Source: Carettochelys insculpta
Lineage: Eukaryota; Chordata; Testudines; Carettochelyidae
Reading direction: 5' to 3'
NCBI RefSeq assembly: GCF_033958435.1
Contig: NC_134161.1
Coordinates: forward strand, 16,740,001-16,804,000
Length of the DNA stretch: 64,000 bases
The notes under the pieces are model-generated. The model ran no database searches. It saw only the letters and a list, made by a program, of their open reading frames with translations, and had not been told where the DNA came from. The stretch's first letter is position 1, and each line of letters starts with the position of its first letter. The position numbers were made by a program, and so were the translations under genes. Below, in pieces: positions 11,701 through 23,606 of this stretch.

Positions 11701-12454
11701 CTGAAAGAGAGGGAGATTCCACGTGACTGCCACACACAGCCCCACGGCGTGCTTCTGGCCCATCAGCACGTGCCCCGCAGCTGGCGTGGGGCACCAACAC
11801 CCCAGTCCCTAGCCTGTAGCATGTGTGCAGCTGCCCACGGACAGAGCGCTTTCCTGGGCACTAACACAGCAGCCCCTGCTCCAGGCTTGCAGCTGGGAGA
11901 AGGGCAGGGTGAACCCCGGCACCGTGTGCCCCAGCGCTTCCTCTGATGGGCCTGCAGAGTAAGAGGCACCAGTTCCGGCAAGCTGAAGAGCAGGTCCAAG
12001 AGGACTTTAGAGACCATTTCCTACAGCCGAGTGACCTAGAAGACCCAGTGTTTCCGGCAGGCTCAGGTCCCCTCCACACCCCAGCTGCACCAAGGCGCAG
12101 GAGAGGGCCTTGGCTTTTCTGGGGAATGTGCCCCGCAGGCAGCAAATCAAAATGCACCTCGAGGGGAGCCCGGGGACCAGAGTCCTAAATTCAGCCCCTT
12201 GCTGCACTGCCGGTTGAAGCACTGGGGAGGCAGTTCCGGACAGCCGTGCAGCACCATACGCCAGCCCAGACAGGGAGCAATGTGCATCATCTCTTGCCAC
12301 TAGAGGGCAACAGCTACTGGTTGTTTCCGTACAAAGTGCTCCTACTTTGAAGCTTACGGATGCCCTGGGCTGGGCTGGCCCCAGAGACACCTGGGGGCAG
12401 ACTGACAAAGGTGTCTAGGCACCCAAAGATGCAGAGAGGTACCTAGAAACACGA

Positions 12455-12690
12455 CAGCCGGTCTGGGTCAGACCAATGGTCCATCTATACCAGTGTCCTG
12501 TCTCCTGACTGGCCAATGCTGGCGCTTCAGAGGAGCTGACAGACCAGGCGATTTATTGGCAGATCCGTCCCCTGCCGTACAGCCCCAGCCTGTGGCTGTG
12601 TTAGGGACACCCAGAGCAGGGGGCTGCCTCCCTGCACTGCTCAGCGAACAGCTGTTGGTGGACCTGCCCTCCACGAACTACAGACAAGTT
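12455..12690 (-). repeat. CR1 LINE 3'-end fragment (intron 7)
   Basis: It reads GGTCTGGGTCAGACCAATGG and GGGACACCCAGAGCAGGGGG on the plus strand, the reverse complement of the same CR1 3' type seen at 10.5 kb. Confidence 0.8.
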
Positions 12691-12859
12691 GGACCGTCAC
12701 AAGGTCCCCTGCAAGGGGTTCTGCCGGTCTGTGCCACGAGGCACCTCCCCGGCCAGCAGGAGAGGAGAGGCTTTGCTGGGGGCAGGCACAGAGAGCCACA
12801 GTGAACTGCTGGCAGGCAGGAAGGCCCCCAAGCACGCTGCTAGCCGGGAGCGGGTTAAG

Positions 12860-13075
12860 TCAGCACCCCCCAGCCAAAGCCCACCTGCCTCCTGCATCTC
12901 AACTCCCCCACAGGCCCTGCAACCCTCCCCCAGGCCAGAATCCTCTGCTGCAGCCCTACCCCCTCCCAGGCCCTGCCCCATGTCACAGCTCCCCCCAACC
13001 CCACACCCTTTCCTGCACCTGGATCCCTTACCCCAAACTTCCTTCCTCACCCAACCCCCCACGCTCCCTCCATAG
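12860..13075. repeat. C-rich low-complexity tract (intron 7)
   Basis: CCCTCCCCCAGGCC-type sequence, imperfectly periodic. It resembles the complement of the minisatellite units at 13.5 kb and 51.5 kb and may be a decayed relative. Confidence 0.5.
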
Positions 13076-13136
13076 GAAAGCGCAGACCTCAACCGCTTGC
13101 CAAAATCTTGGCGTGACAACCCCCAGCCCCACTCAC

Positions 13137-13303
13137 ATTCAACCAGGAACAAGAAGCAGACGAGCCCCATGATGGCAATGATGATCCCAGGCACGATGAA
13201 AGACAGGCCCCAGGCGGACGAGACCCACACGCCGGCGATCAGGGACCCAAGGATGTTCCCTACTGAGGTGTGGGAATTCCAGATACCCATGATCAGACCT
13301 CGC
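13137..13303 (-). CDS. SLC37A2: SLC37A2 exon 7 (helices 5-6, residues 175-230)
   Basis: CTCAG acceptor and GTGAGT donor. It encodes RGLIMGIWNSHTSVGNILGS, helix 5, then WGLSFIVPGIIIAIMG and the rest of helix 6 (LVCFLFLVE). MGIWNSHTSVGN is nearly invariant in SLC37A1/A2. The exon ends with the first base of Tyr230, where I recall His in the human protein. 167 nt. Confidence 0.96.
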
Positions 13304-13488
13304 CTGAGGATGGAGAAGAAAAGAGCTGTCAGGTCACATCTCTGCTGTGCTCACCAGCTGTGGCCATGGACCGGAATCACCAGGAGACTCCTCCCTGCAG
13401 GGCACCCCAAGACTTGGTAAGTGGCCAGGGGCCCCACTTCTCTATAGAGGAGGTGCAGTGCATGGGACGGAGGTTGGGTGCGGAAGGG

Positions 13489-16400
13489 AGCTCGGGGTGG
13501 AGGCTGGGGTGCAGGAGAGGGTGGGGGTATGGGTGAAGCGGGCGTGGTGGGCTGGGGAAGGGGCTCAGGGGCCGGGGTGCAGGAGAGAGTGCGGGTATTG
13601 GTGAAGCAAGCATGGTGGGCTGGGGAAGGGGCTTGGGGGCTGGGGTGAAGCGGGAGTGGTAGGCTGGGGAAGGGGCTCGGGGGCCAGGGTGCAGGAGAGG
13701 GTAGGGGTATGGGTGAAACGGGAGTGGTGGGCTGGGGAAGGGGGCTCGGGAAGCAGGGTGCAGAGAGGGTGGGGGTATGGGTGAAGTGGGCGTGGTGGGC
13801 TGGGGAAGGGGCTGGGATGAAGCAGGAGTGGTGGGCTGGGGAAGGGGCTCGGGGTGCAGGAGAGGGTGGGGGTATGGGTGAAGTGGGCGTGGTGGGCTGG
13901 GGAAGGGGCTGGGATGAAGCAGGAGTGGTGGGCTGGGGAAGGGGCTCGGGGTGCAGGAGAGGGTGGGGGTATGGGTGAAGTGGGCGTGGTGGGCTGGGGA
14001 AGGGGCTGGGATGAAGCAGGAGTGGTGGGCTGGGGAAGGGGGCTCGGGGTGCAGAGAGGGTGGGGGTATGGGTGAAGTGGGCGTGGTGGGCTGGGGAAGG
14101 GGCTGGGATGAAGCAGGAGTGGTGGGCTGGGGAAGGGGGCTCGGGGTGCAGGAGAGGGTGGGGGTATGGGTGAAGCGGGCGTGGTGGGCTGGGGAAGGGG
14201 CTGGGATGAAGCAGGAGTGGTGGGCTGGGGAAGGGGGCTCGGGGTGCAGAGAGGGTGGGGGTATGGGTGAAGTGGGCGTGGTGGGCTGGGGAAGGGGCTG
14301 GGATGAAGCAGGAGTGGTGGGCTGGGGAAGGGGGCTCGGGGTGCAGGAGAGGGTGGGGGTATGGGTGAAGTGGGCGTGGTGGGCTGGGGAAGGGGCTGGG
14401 ATGAAGCAGGAGTGGTGGGCTGGGGAAGGGGGCTCGGGGTGCAGGAGAGGGTGGGGGTATGGGTGAAGCGGGCGTGGTGGGCTGGGGAAGGGGCTGGGAT
14501 GAAGCAGGAGTGGTGGGCTGGGGAAGGGGCTCGGGGTGCAGGAGAGGGTGGGGGTATGGGTGAAGTGGGCGTGGTGGGCTGGGGAAGGGGCTGGGATGAA
14601 GCAGGAGTGGTGGGCTGGGGAAGGGGCTCGGGGTGCAGGAGAGGGTGGGGGTATGGGTGAAGTGGGCGTGGTGGGCTGGGGAAGGGGCTGGGATGAAGCA
14701 GGAGTGGTGGGCTGGGGAAGGGGGCTCGGGGTGCAGGAGAGGGTGGGGGTATAGGTGAAGTGGGCGTGGTGGGCTGGGGAAGGGGCTGGGATGAAGCAGG
14801 AGTGGTGGGCTGGGGAAGGGGCTCGGGGTGCAGGAGAGGGTGGGGGTATGGGTGAAGCGGGCGTGGTGGGCTGGGGAAGGGGCTGGGATGAAGCAGGAGT
14901 GGTGGGCTGGGGAAGGGGCTCGGGGTGCAGGAGAGGGTGGGGGTATGGGTGAAGCGGGCGTGGTGGGCTGGGGAAGGGGCTGGGATGAAGCAGGAGTGGT
15001 GGGCTGGGGAAGGGGGCTCGGGGTGCAGGAGAGGGTGGGGGTATGGGTGAAGCGGGCGTGGTGGGCTGGGGAAGGGGCTGGGATGAAGCAGGAGTGGTGG
15101 GCTGGGGAAGGGGGCTCGGGGTGCAGGAGAGGGTGGGGGTATGGGTGAAGTGGGCATGGTGGGCTGGGGAAGGGGCTGGGATGAAGCAGGAGTGGTGGGC
15201 TGGGGAAGGGGGCTCGGGGTGCAGGAGAGGGTGGGGGTATGGGTGAAGTGGGCGTGGTGGGCTGGGGAAGGGGCTGGGATGAAGCAGGAGTGGTGGGCTG
15301 GGGAAGGGGGCTCGGGGTGCAGGAGAGGGTGGGGGTATGGGTGAAGTGGGCGTGGTGGGCTGGGGAAGGGGCTGGGATGAAGCAGGAGTGGTGGGCTGGG
15401 GAAGGGGCTCGGGGTGCAGGAGAGGGTGGGGGTATGGGTGAAGTGGGCGTGGTGGGCTGGGGAAGGGGCTGGGATGAAGCAGGAGTGGTGGGCTGGGGAA
15501 GGGGCTCGGGGTGCAGGAGAGGGTGGGGGTATGGGTGAAGTGGGCGTGGTGGGCTGGGGAAGGGGCTGGGATGAAGCAGGAGTGGTGGGCTGGGGAAGGG
15601 GGCTCGGGGTGCAGGAGAGGGTGGGGGTATGGGTGAAGCGGGCGTGGTGGGCTGGGGAAGGGGCTGGGATGAAGCAGGAGTGGTGGGCTGGGGAAGGGGC
15701 TCGGGGTGCAGGAGAGGGTGGGGGTATGGGTGAAGCGGGCGTGGTGGGCTGGGGAAGGGGCTGGGATGAAGCAGGAGTGGTGGGCTGGGGAAGGGGGCTC
15801 GGGGTGCAGGAGAGGGTGGGGGTATGGGTGAAGTGGGCGTGGTGGGCTGGGGAAGGGGCTGGGATGAAGCAGGAGTGGTGGGCTGGGGAAGGGGGCTCGG
15901 GGTGCAGGAGAGGGTGGGGGTATGGGTGAAGTGGGCGTGGTGGGCTGGGGAAGGGGCTGGGATGAAGCAGGAGTGGTGGGCTGGGGAAGGGGCTCGGGGT
16001 GCAGAGAGGGTGGGGGTATGGGTGAAGTGGGCGTGGTGGGCTGGGGAAGGGGCTGGGATGAAGCAGGAGTGGTGGGCTGGGGAAGGGGCTCGGGGTGCAG
16101 GAGAGGGTGGGGGTATGGGTGAAGTGGGCGTGGTGGGCTGGGGAAGGGGCTGGGATGAAGCAGGAGTGGTGGGCTGGGGAAGGGGGCTCGGGGTGCAGGA
16201 GAGGGTGGGGGTATGGGTGAAGTGGGCGTGGTGGGCTGGGGAAGGGGCTGGGATGAAGCAGGAGTGGTGGGCTGGGGAAGGGGCTCGGGGTGCAGAGAGG
16301 GTGGGGGTATGGGTGAAGTGGGCGTGGTGGGCTGGGGAAGGGGCTGGGATGAAGCAGGAGTGGTGGGCTGGGGAAGGGGGCTCGGGAAGCAGGGTGCAGA

Positions 16401-17812
16401 GAGGGTGGGGGTATGGGTGAAGCGGGCGTGGTGGGCTGGGGAAGGGGCTGGGATGAAGCAGGAGTGGTGGGCTGGGGAAGGGGCTCGGGGTGCAGGAGAG
16501 GGTGGGGGTATGGGTGAAGTGGGCGTGGTGGGCTGGGGAAGGGGCTGGGATGAAGCAGGAGTGGTGGGCTGGGGAAGGGGGCTCGGGGTGCAGGAGAGGG
16601 TGGGGGTATAGGTGAAGTGGGCGTGGTGGGCTGGGGAAGGGGCTGGGATGAAGCAGGAGTGGTGGGCTGGGGAAGGGGCTCGGGGTGCAGGAGAGGGTGG
16701 GGGTATGGGTGAAGCGGGCGTGGTGGGCTGGGGAAGGGGCTGGGATGAAGCAGGAGTGGTGGGCTGGGGAAGGGGCTCGGGGTGCAGGAGAGGGTGGGGG
16801 TATGGGTGAAGCGGGCGTGGTGGGCTGGGGAAGGGGCTGGGATGAAGCAGGAGTGGTGGGCTGGGGAAGGGGGCTCGGGGTGCAGGAGAGGGTGGGGGTA
16901 TGGGTGAAGCGGGCGTGGTGGGCTGGGGAAGGGGCTGGGATGAAGCAGGAGTGGTGGGCTGGGGAAGGGGCTCGGGGTGCAGGAGAGGGTGGGGGTATGG
17001 GTGAAGCGGGCGTGGTGGGCTGGGGAAGGGGCTGGGATGAAGCAGGAGTGGTGGGCTGGGGAAGGGGGCTCGGGGTGCAGGAGAGGGTGGGGGTATGGGT
17101 GAAGCGGGCGTGGTGGGCTGGGGAAGGGGCTGGGATGAAGCAGGAGTGGTGGGCTGGGGAAGGGGCTGGGATGAAGCAGGAGTGGTGGGCTGGGGAAGGG
17201 GCTCGGGGTGCAGGAGAGGGTGGGGGTATGGGTGAAGTGGGCGTGGTGGGCTGGGGAAGGGGCTGGGATGAAGCAGGAGTGGTGGGCTGGGGAAGGGGCT
17301 CGGGGTGCAGGAGAGGGTGGGGGTATGGGTGAAGCGGGCGTGGTGGGCTGGGGAAGGGGCTGGGATGAAGCAGGAGTGGTGGGCTGGGGAAGGGGCTCGG
17401 GGTGCAGGAGAGGGTGGGGGTATGGGTGAAGTGGGCGTGGTGGGCTGGGGAAGGGGCTGGGATGAAGCAGGAGTGGTGGGCTGGGGAAGGGGCTCGGGGT
17501 GCAGGAGAGGGTGGGGGTATGGGTGAAGCGGGCGTGGTGGGCTGGGGAAGGGGCTGGGATGAAGCAGGAGTGGTGGGCTGGGGAAGGGGCTCGGGGTGCA
17601 GGAGAGGGTGAGGGTATGGGTGAAGTGGGCGTGGTGGGCTGGGGAAGGGGCTGGGATGAAGCAGGAGTGGTGGGCTGGGGAAGGGGGCTCGGGGTGCAGG
17701 AGAGGGTGGGGGTATGGGTGAAGTGGGCGTGGTGGGCTGGGGAAGGGGCTGGGATGAAGCAGGAGTGGTAGGCTGGGGAAGGGGCTCGGGAGGCGGGGTG
17801 CAGGAGAGGACT
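13489..17812 (+). repeat. G-rich minisatellite, about 97-bp unit, more than 40 copies (intron 6)
   Basis: Tandem units of 96-98 bp run from about 13.5 to 17.8 kb, with a few degenerate units at each edge. Each unit is two related half-units, both carrying GTGGTGGGCTGGGGAAGGGG. Variation is confined to a few sites: an extra G before CTCGGGG, GCAGGAGAG or GCAGAGAG, and GAAGTGGG or GAAGCGGG. One half-unit is duplicated near 17150-17200. The consensus lacks TTA, CTA and TCA, so all minus-strand frames stay open and give a spurious frame over 13377-18017. It lies inside intron 6 of SLC37A2. Confidence 0.97.
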
Positions 17813-19240
17813 CTGGCCTCAGGGAGGGATGCAGCAGGAGATGCAGAATCTGGGCAGGAGTTGTGACCGGGAGTGGGGGGTGCAGAGGATTTGTGTAGTG
17901 AGCTGGTGCAGCCCCATGCTTCCTTAGGCAGCTTTTTGCTGTGTGCCTTAGGGTCTCAGCAGGGGTGGTCCATGGGCCAGATCCAGCCCATCTGTATCTT
18001 GCCCACCCCTGGCCCAAACCCCTTAGAGCCTAGAGACAGAGATACAAGCGCTCCCTGAGTTACTGGCATCCGACTGTCCAACAGCCGTGCGCAGCCACCA
18101 GCCCAGCTGCAGCCTTGGGCAAGCAGGCGCAGGTGGCAGTGGCCAGAGGACTCTGGGAGAGCAGGGGTGGCCGTGCAGCCAGTGGCTGGAGAAGAAGTAC
18201 TTGGAAGGGGAAACAGCTGCTTCTCGCCAGCTGCACAGCCGCCCCTGCTCCTCAGCAGTCTTCCAGCCCCGTTCACGCTGCTCACTGCCTGCTGGTGAGC
18301 AGGAGCTGGGCGCAGCCCATGGGGGCAGGAGGCTGATGGACCCAGCGCTGAGCCCATGTGGGAAAGTGGGAGATAGCTTGGGGATACCCTGGAAGTCCCC
18401 TTCCGAGCTTCCACCTACCATCTCATTCTCCTCCAGTTAAACTCCATCCTCACGCCCAGCACCCCAGGCTACATCAACTATTTGTCATCGCCAATGTCCC
18501 ATATTTCAGCTCATCACGGGTGAAATGGGCTTTTGTGGGCTAGCCTGGGAACCCAACCACCATTCACAATGCTGGATCTATGGGAACAGGTGTTGTGCGT
18601 TCCCAACAACCCACTTATGACCCGGTGAGTTGAGGGAAAGCCAGAGCGAGGGGACAGGATCAAGCCAGAACAGGTGACCCCGCCTGTAACAGCAGCATGA
18701 GGCAGAGCCCCAGGACGGATGCACTGGGCAGCAGCGTCAGCCAAGGAGGAACTTCCTCAGTGAGCAGAGGTGGTTTGAGTCCATGGAGTTTAAAAGCAAG
18801 GGACACTTCAGCCCCGACTCCCAAATGGATGAGAACGTGCAGGGGGGAAGCTCGTCACCCCAGGCGACCAGGCCAGGTGTGATGCAGGATCTGTGGCTGC
18901 TGCCCTGCAAACAAGGGGGCAATGGCTTGCTAAGGACAAAGGAACATTTCTCTCCACCCTGGCGCCTCAGAAGTCAGCTCCCAAGCGCAGGCAGGCAGCA
19001 ACAGCGCAAGACACGCGGCGTGGACAGTGCCAATGGGGCCGGCAGGCTTAGTGGGACCAGGCAGCCATTTCCTGGACAATGCCCATAGCCACAAATCCGA
19101 GTCAGCCAGGGGCTGCCGGGTGGGGGGCACTCCCTGCGCTGCAGGGTTCCCGTCGAGCTCTTCCCCGGGGAGCAGATTCAGCAAGGCGGCCTTGGACGAA
19201 GCCGTAAGAGAAAGCCCGAGAGGTGAGGGGCCAGACTCAC

Positions 19241-19317
19241 TTCCCCTTTCCGAACCAGTTCCCAACACACGTCACCACGGAGGGCCAGCCAGTCGTCTGC
19301 ACCAAGCCATTGCAGAT
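19241..19317 (-). CDS. SLC37A2: SLC37A2 exon 6 (helix 4, residues 149-174)
   Basis: Acceptor CACTAG and strong donor GTGAGT. It encodes ICNGLVQTTGWPSVVTCVGN and then WFGKG. The GWPSVV-VGNWF block is a family signature at the end of helix 4. The exon ends with AA of Lys174. 77 nt. The intron that follows contains the 4.3-kb minisatellite. Confidence 0.95.
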
Positions 19318-20264
19318 CTAGTGGGGAGAGAGCAGGGTGTACAGAAGCCATGCAGCAGAGTCACAACGTCCAAGTGCGCGATCCCTGCCCCTGCCGGGAA
19401 AGGTCAGGCCTCCCCTAGGGCAGGGGGCTCTCGCTAGCCCGTCACACCCACGCCCGACTCGGAAAGCAGCACCACGCACCCGTGTGCCTGCTGGCCCTTC
19501 CCGCCCGGGGCAGAATGAACATTGTTCTGTGCAGCAAGGCGTGTCCGGACGCGCACCAGCAATAGCACACATGCTGCTGACTGTCAGCCAGCTGGGCAGC
19601 ACCTGACCCGCTCCTGGCTGGCCACACAAGTGCTCAGGTACAGGAAGGCGGCCTGGCCTGGCCCACTCACGCCAAAGGAGCAGGAGCAGCTGTCCCCGAG
19701 ATATCGCTACCTCAGGGCTGCCAGGGTTACAGAAGGAAGCGCAGCCCTCGCTCTGTACAGGAGCAGGGTGGCAGCGGGAAATCTTATCCCTTTCCTGGTG
19801 ACACACCAGAAGGAAGAATCCCTCCCCCAGGAAGGAGAGTCACTCAGCAGCCAGAAGGGAGACGCATCAGTCTCCCATCCAGCACAGCGCCCACGTGCAT
19901 CATGCTGCCCCTGGGGCTCACCAGTCCAACTTTTCCAAGCCCCCGATTGCCAGGGGAGGTCACGCATGCTGCTGAAGTACAGGTGTGCCAGCCCTGCCGT
20001 CTCTGTGCAGGGCAATGAGCTGTGCAGGGCACTGCCACCCCACCCAGCAAAGGGAATGGTGCAGGGCAGGAGTTTAGAAGCTCTACACGGAGGTTCATGG
20101 AGCTACCACAGGAAGTAAGTCTCCCCCCAGAGAGGAGTTTTGTAGGCGCTCACTTGCAGACAGACACACCGCCCACTAGGTCCTTGTGTCTCCACATGTC
20201 CCAGCTCCCAGTGAAAGAGGCTGTTTCCTGCCCTGCAATGCTTTTTGGAAAACAACAGGCACTG

Positions 20265-20938
20265 AGCCAGGAGCCTGGCGTTCAGACCCCATATATGAGC
20301 CAACAGTGTGCCCTTGTAGCCAAGAAAGCCAAACGGCACATTGGGGTGCATTAGGAGGCACATTGCCAGCAGATCTAGTGAAGCGATTATTCCCCTTTTT
20401 CAGCACTTGTGAGGCCACATCTGGGGTATTGTGTCTGGTTCTGGGGCCCCCACTGTCAAAAGGATGTGGATGCACTGCAGAGGGGCCAGCAGAGGGCAAT
20501 AAAATGAGTAGGGGGCTGGAGCACTTGACCTATGAGCAGGGGCTGAGAGATTTGGGCTTATTGAGTCTATAGGAGAGAAGAGTGAGGGGGGATTTCAAAG
20601 CAGCCTCCAGCTTCCTGAAGGGGGTTCTAAAGAGGATGGAGAGAGGCTGTTCTCAGTAGTGATGGATGGCAGAACAAGGAACAATCATCTCAAGTTACAG
20701 AGGGGGAGGTGTAGGTGGGGAAATTTGGAAAAAACTATTTCCCCAGGCGGGTGGTGAAGCACGGGAATGTGTTACCGAGAGAGGTGGTGGAATCTCCATC
20801 CCTAGAGGTTTTCAAGGCCCGGCTTGACCTAGCCCTGGCTGGGATGACTTAGTTGGGGCTGGTCCTGCTTTGGGCAGGGGGCTGGACTCGGTGACCTCCT
20901 GAGGTTCCTTCCAGCACTAGGAGTCTATACTTATTGAC
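20265..20938 (+). repeat. CR1 LINE 3' fragment (intron 5)
   Basis: It begins in decayed ORF2 (a frame reading QQCALVAKKAK, a CR1 block) and continues through GGTGGTGGAATCTCCATCCC and the tail GGACTCGGTGACCTCCTGAG. Frames are broken throughout. Confidence 0.9.
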
Positions 20939-21274
20939 TCCTGAACAAATTGGCTGATTTTCAAATATTCTGAGCACACTCGCCCCCATCCCTGCTAACC
21001 TCAGTGCCCTGGCCACAGCTGGACATTTGTCCCAGAACCTCTGTGCAGATCAATTTTCAGTGCCTGCTTTTGAAAATCATGGCCTTAGCCCTCAGGGCCT
21101 CTAACCCCATGCAGCAAGCTGGGATCAGCCCCCCGGAGGTGTGCGGGAGCCGGGAGTGTGTCACTTGGCCAAGCTCATGCAGTGAGTCAGCAAGAGCTGG
21201 GATTAGAACTCCTACTCCTCAGCTCTGAGATCAGCCCCACATCACTTCCCTGGTGCCCAGGTCTGACTGCTCCA

Positions 21275-21405
21275 GTATGCAGGCATTGCATCTGATGAAG
21301 CAGGTCTTTGCCCACGAAGGCTTAAGCTCCAAAATATGTTACTCTACCAGGCGCCACAGGACTTCTTGTGGTGTTACGGCTACAGACGAACATGGCCTCC
21401 CCACC
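21275..21405 (+). repeat. Penelope-like element 3' tail, family 1 (intron 5)
   Basis: It contains GCATCTGATGAAGCAGGTCT, then TTTGCCCACGAAGGCTTAAG and a decayed ending. A better copy is at 33910-34055. I attribute this tail family to Penelope-like elements of reptiles from memory; the assignment is tentative. Confidence 0.65.
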
Positions 21406-21844
21406 GACACCAGTATGTAGGGAAGCGGAGAGCACCTGCCCCTGTCAGCGAGTACCTGGGGTGTTTTCCCTGCTGGATGCATCAGGAACATAAGTATTAC
21501 CACACCCCACCTGGAAGCTGGGAACCCCAGTGGTGCTGGGACACGTCCCTGTTCTCTGTGCCCTGGTTTCCTTTTGTATAATGGGTTAATAAGCCTGACC
21601 TGCTTCCTAGGGAGGCTGTGAAACCTGGGCACTCCTATAATTAAAGGCGGCTCAACCCATTAAATGGGTGTTGGAAAACACAGAACGTAGGAGATGGGGG
21701 CAGGGATCTGTCTGCTCTATGCAGCACAAGCACCAGGTCCTGAAGCATGACCCAACCTGCCTGCCTCTGCTGAAACAGCCACCCGGAAGCACTGGCCTAT
21801 CATCTTCGTAAAACATTTTTCCTAATATCCAACCCAATGAAAAG

Positions 21845-22045
21845 CTCCATTTATTTCCCCGGGCGGGTGGAGAAGCACTGGGATGTGTTACCTAAAGAGG
21901 TGGTGGAATCTCCAGCCCCAGAGGGTTTTTAAGTCCCAGCTTGACAAAGCCCTGGCTGGGAGGATTCAGTTGGGGTTGGTCCTGCTTTGGGCCAGGGGCT
22001 GGACTCAGTGACCTCCTGAGGTTCCTTCCAGCCCTGGGATATGAG
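21845..22045 (+). repeat. CR1 LINE 3'-end fragment (intron 5)
   Basis: GGTGGTGGAATCTCCAGCCC through GGACTCAGTGACCTCCTGAG, near-identical in layout to 20750-20930. Confidence 0.88.
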
Positions 22046-23470
22046 CTGGGCACAAGTGAGGCCTTTAACCCAGGCAGCTGCCCTCTGGACTCCCAAGCCA
22101 CACCCAAGGCCTGCACTGCTCGTTGGGAGTTCACCCTTCAATCAGTAGTACCAGCCAGGGCCCCGCCCAGCCAATGCTTCCCGCAGGGCAGCTGGGAGAG
22201 CAGACTCCCTCCCAGCACCAGCAGCTTGGCAGAAACGAGAGCCCCTTCACCACCGCCCTGGGAGTCCCACTGTCTCCAGTGGGAGGGACGCTGGGGAGTC
22301 ACGTCTGGCTGCACCCCATGTCAAGGCAGCAGCTCCTACGGCTTTTTTAATCATCAGAGAAACGGGCAGGGAACTGGACCAGCCGCCTTCTATCACCGGA
22401 GCAGGAAATACTGCTCTTGCCAGCAGGTTACATTTCAACCACGCTCATGTCAGTGGCCCCTGGTGCAGCCTGGGTGGGCCAGTGCAATTTCCCTACTTCT
22501 GTAACAGCGCAGCTAGGGAAGATCTAGCCCCTGGTTTCTGCGAACAGGGTTCTTCCCTTTCCAGCCCAGGCCTGGCACAGAGGGACCTGGGTGTCTCCAT
22601 CCAGGTTTTGCCTCCATGGGCAAATGCCCTCCACCCCCATGAAGCGCACGTGATAGCAGCCCTCTTCTGAACAGAGTTATTCTGCTTGTGGTTTCTCCCA
22701 GAGGTTTGTAACGAGAGGGCAGAGAGGGACAATCTCAAGAATAGGGACAGCAATTTTATTCTCCAGTCCCTACCAGCTTCCAGAGAATGTGTGTGCACCC
22801 TACTCAGGAAGGCATCAGACTGGAGGAGAGGAACATCTCTAGGGCCCTGCAGGAGGCACAGCCTTGGCGCTGCTCTGCAGCAGGGGACTCCCGCAGAGGA
22901 ATCCTGGCGGCAGGTAGCTGTCCCCGGACTTGTTCTTTCACTGGCGTGGTGGGGAGCAGCGTGTGACAGAACAGGGTTGTGGCTGGGCTCTGCATCCCTA
23001 GGCTGGCCCCAGGAGCTGAACCCCAAGTCGATCTCCTCAAATGCTGCAGAAGCAAATACTGCGAAGAAACCAGCAGGCGGCACAAAGAGAAGCTCCGGAC
23101 ATCACAAAGACACTCCCAACAGCTTCCCTCTGAGGGGAAGCTCGGCCTTTTGCATGACTCCACCTCGGGCTGCTGCTATTAAAGCATGACAGTTAACTAC
23201 AGCTTTGCCCAGGCACAGATTTAAGGCCACTATGACAAATCATCCTGCCATCTTACACAATGCAGAGCAGAGCTTCCTGTGGTAATTCTGCAGAGCTCCA
23301 CCTCTCGTGGCTGAGTTTGCACAAACACAGAAAGGCTGGACAGGCACTGCAGGTTCCCAGGGACTGACTGCACAGACTCCTTGGTGGTCCTGAGCTCCTT
23401 GCTCCCACAGAGGGCAAGCAGCCTGTAGATTGCAGTGTGATCAGGCAAAGGGGAAGGCGGGGCTCCTTAC

Positions 23471-23606
23471 CTGGACAAGGATGTAGTACCAGAGCACATG
23501 GATTTCCCAGAAATAGGCCAGGCCGAACAAGGAGGTGAACAGTCCACTCAGCACCATCCCTCCCGACAGGTAATAGCGCAGGGGGAGGCGCTCGCCAAAG
23601 ATGCCG
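23471..23606 (-). CDS. SLC37A2: SLC37A2 exon 5 (helix 3 and start of helix 4, residues 104-148)
   Basis: GGGCAG acceptor and GTAAGG donor. It encodes GIFGERLPLRYYLSGGMVLS, helix 3 (LSGLFTSLFGLAYFW) and the beginning of helix 4 (LWYYILVQ). The GERLPLR cytosolic loop matches the major facilitator loop 2-3 region. 136 nt, ending in phase 0. Confidence 0.95.

Noticed and set aside
13489..17812. CRISPR-like periodicity
   Set aside because: Units are near-identical along their full length with no variable spacers, and the DNA is clearly vertebrate.
13377..18017. Minus-strand open frame of 1,546 codons and many plus-strand frames with GVVGWGRG-type repeats
   Set aside because: They arise from tandem repetition of a stop-free unit inside a SLC37A2 intron; there is no conserved domain and all frames are equally open.
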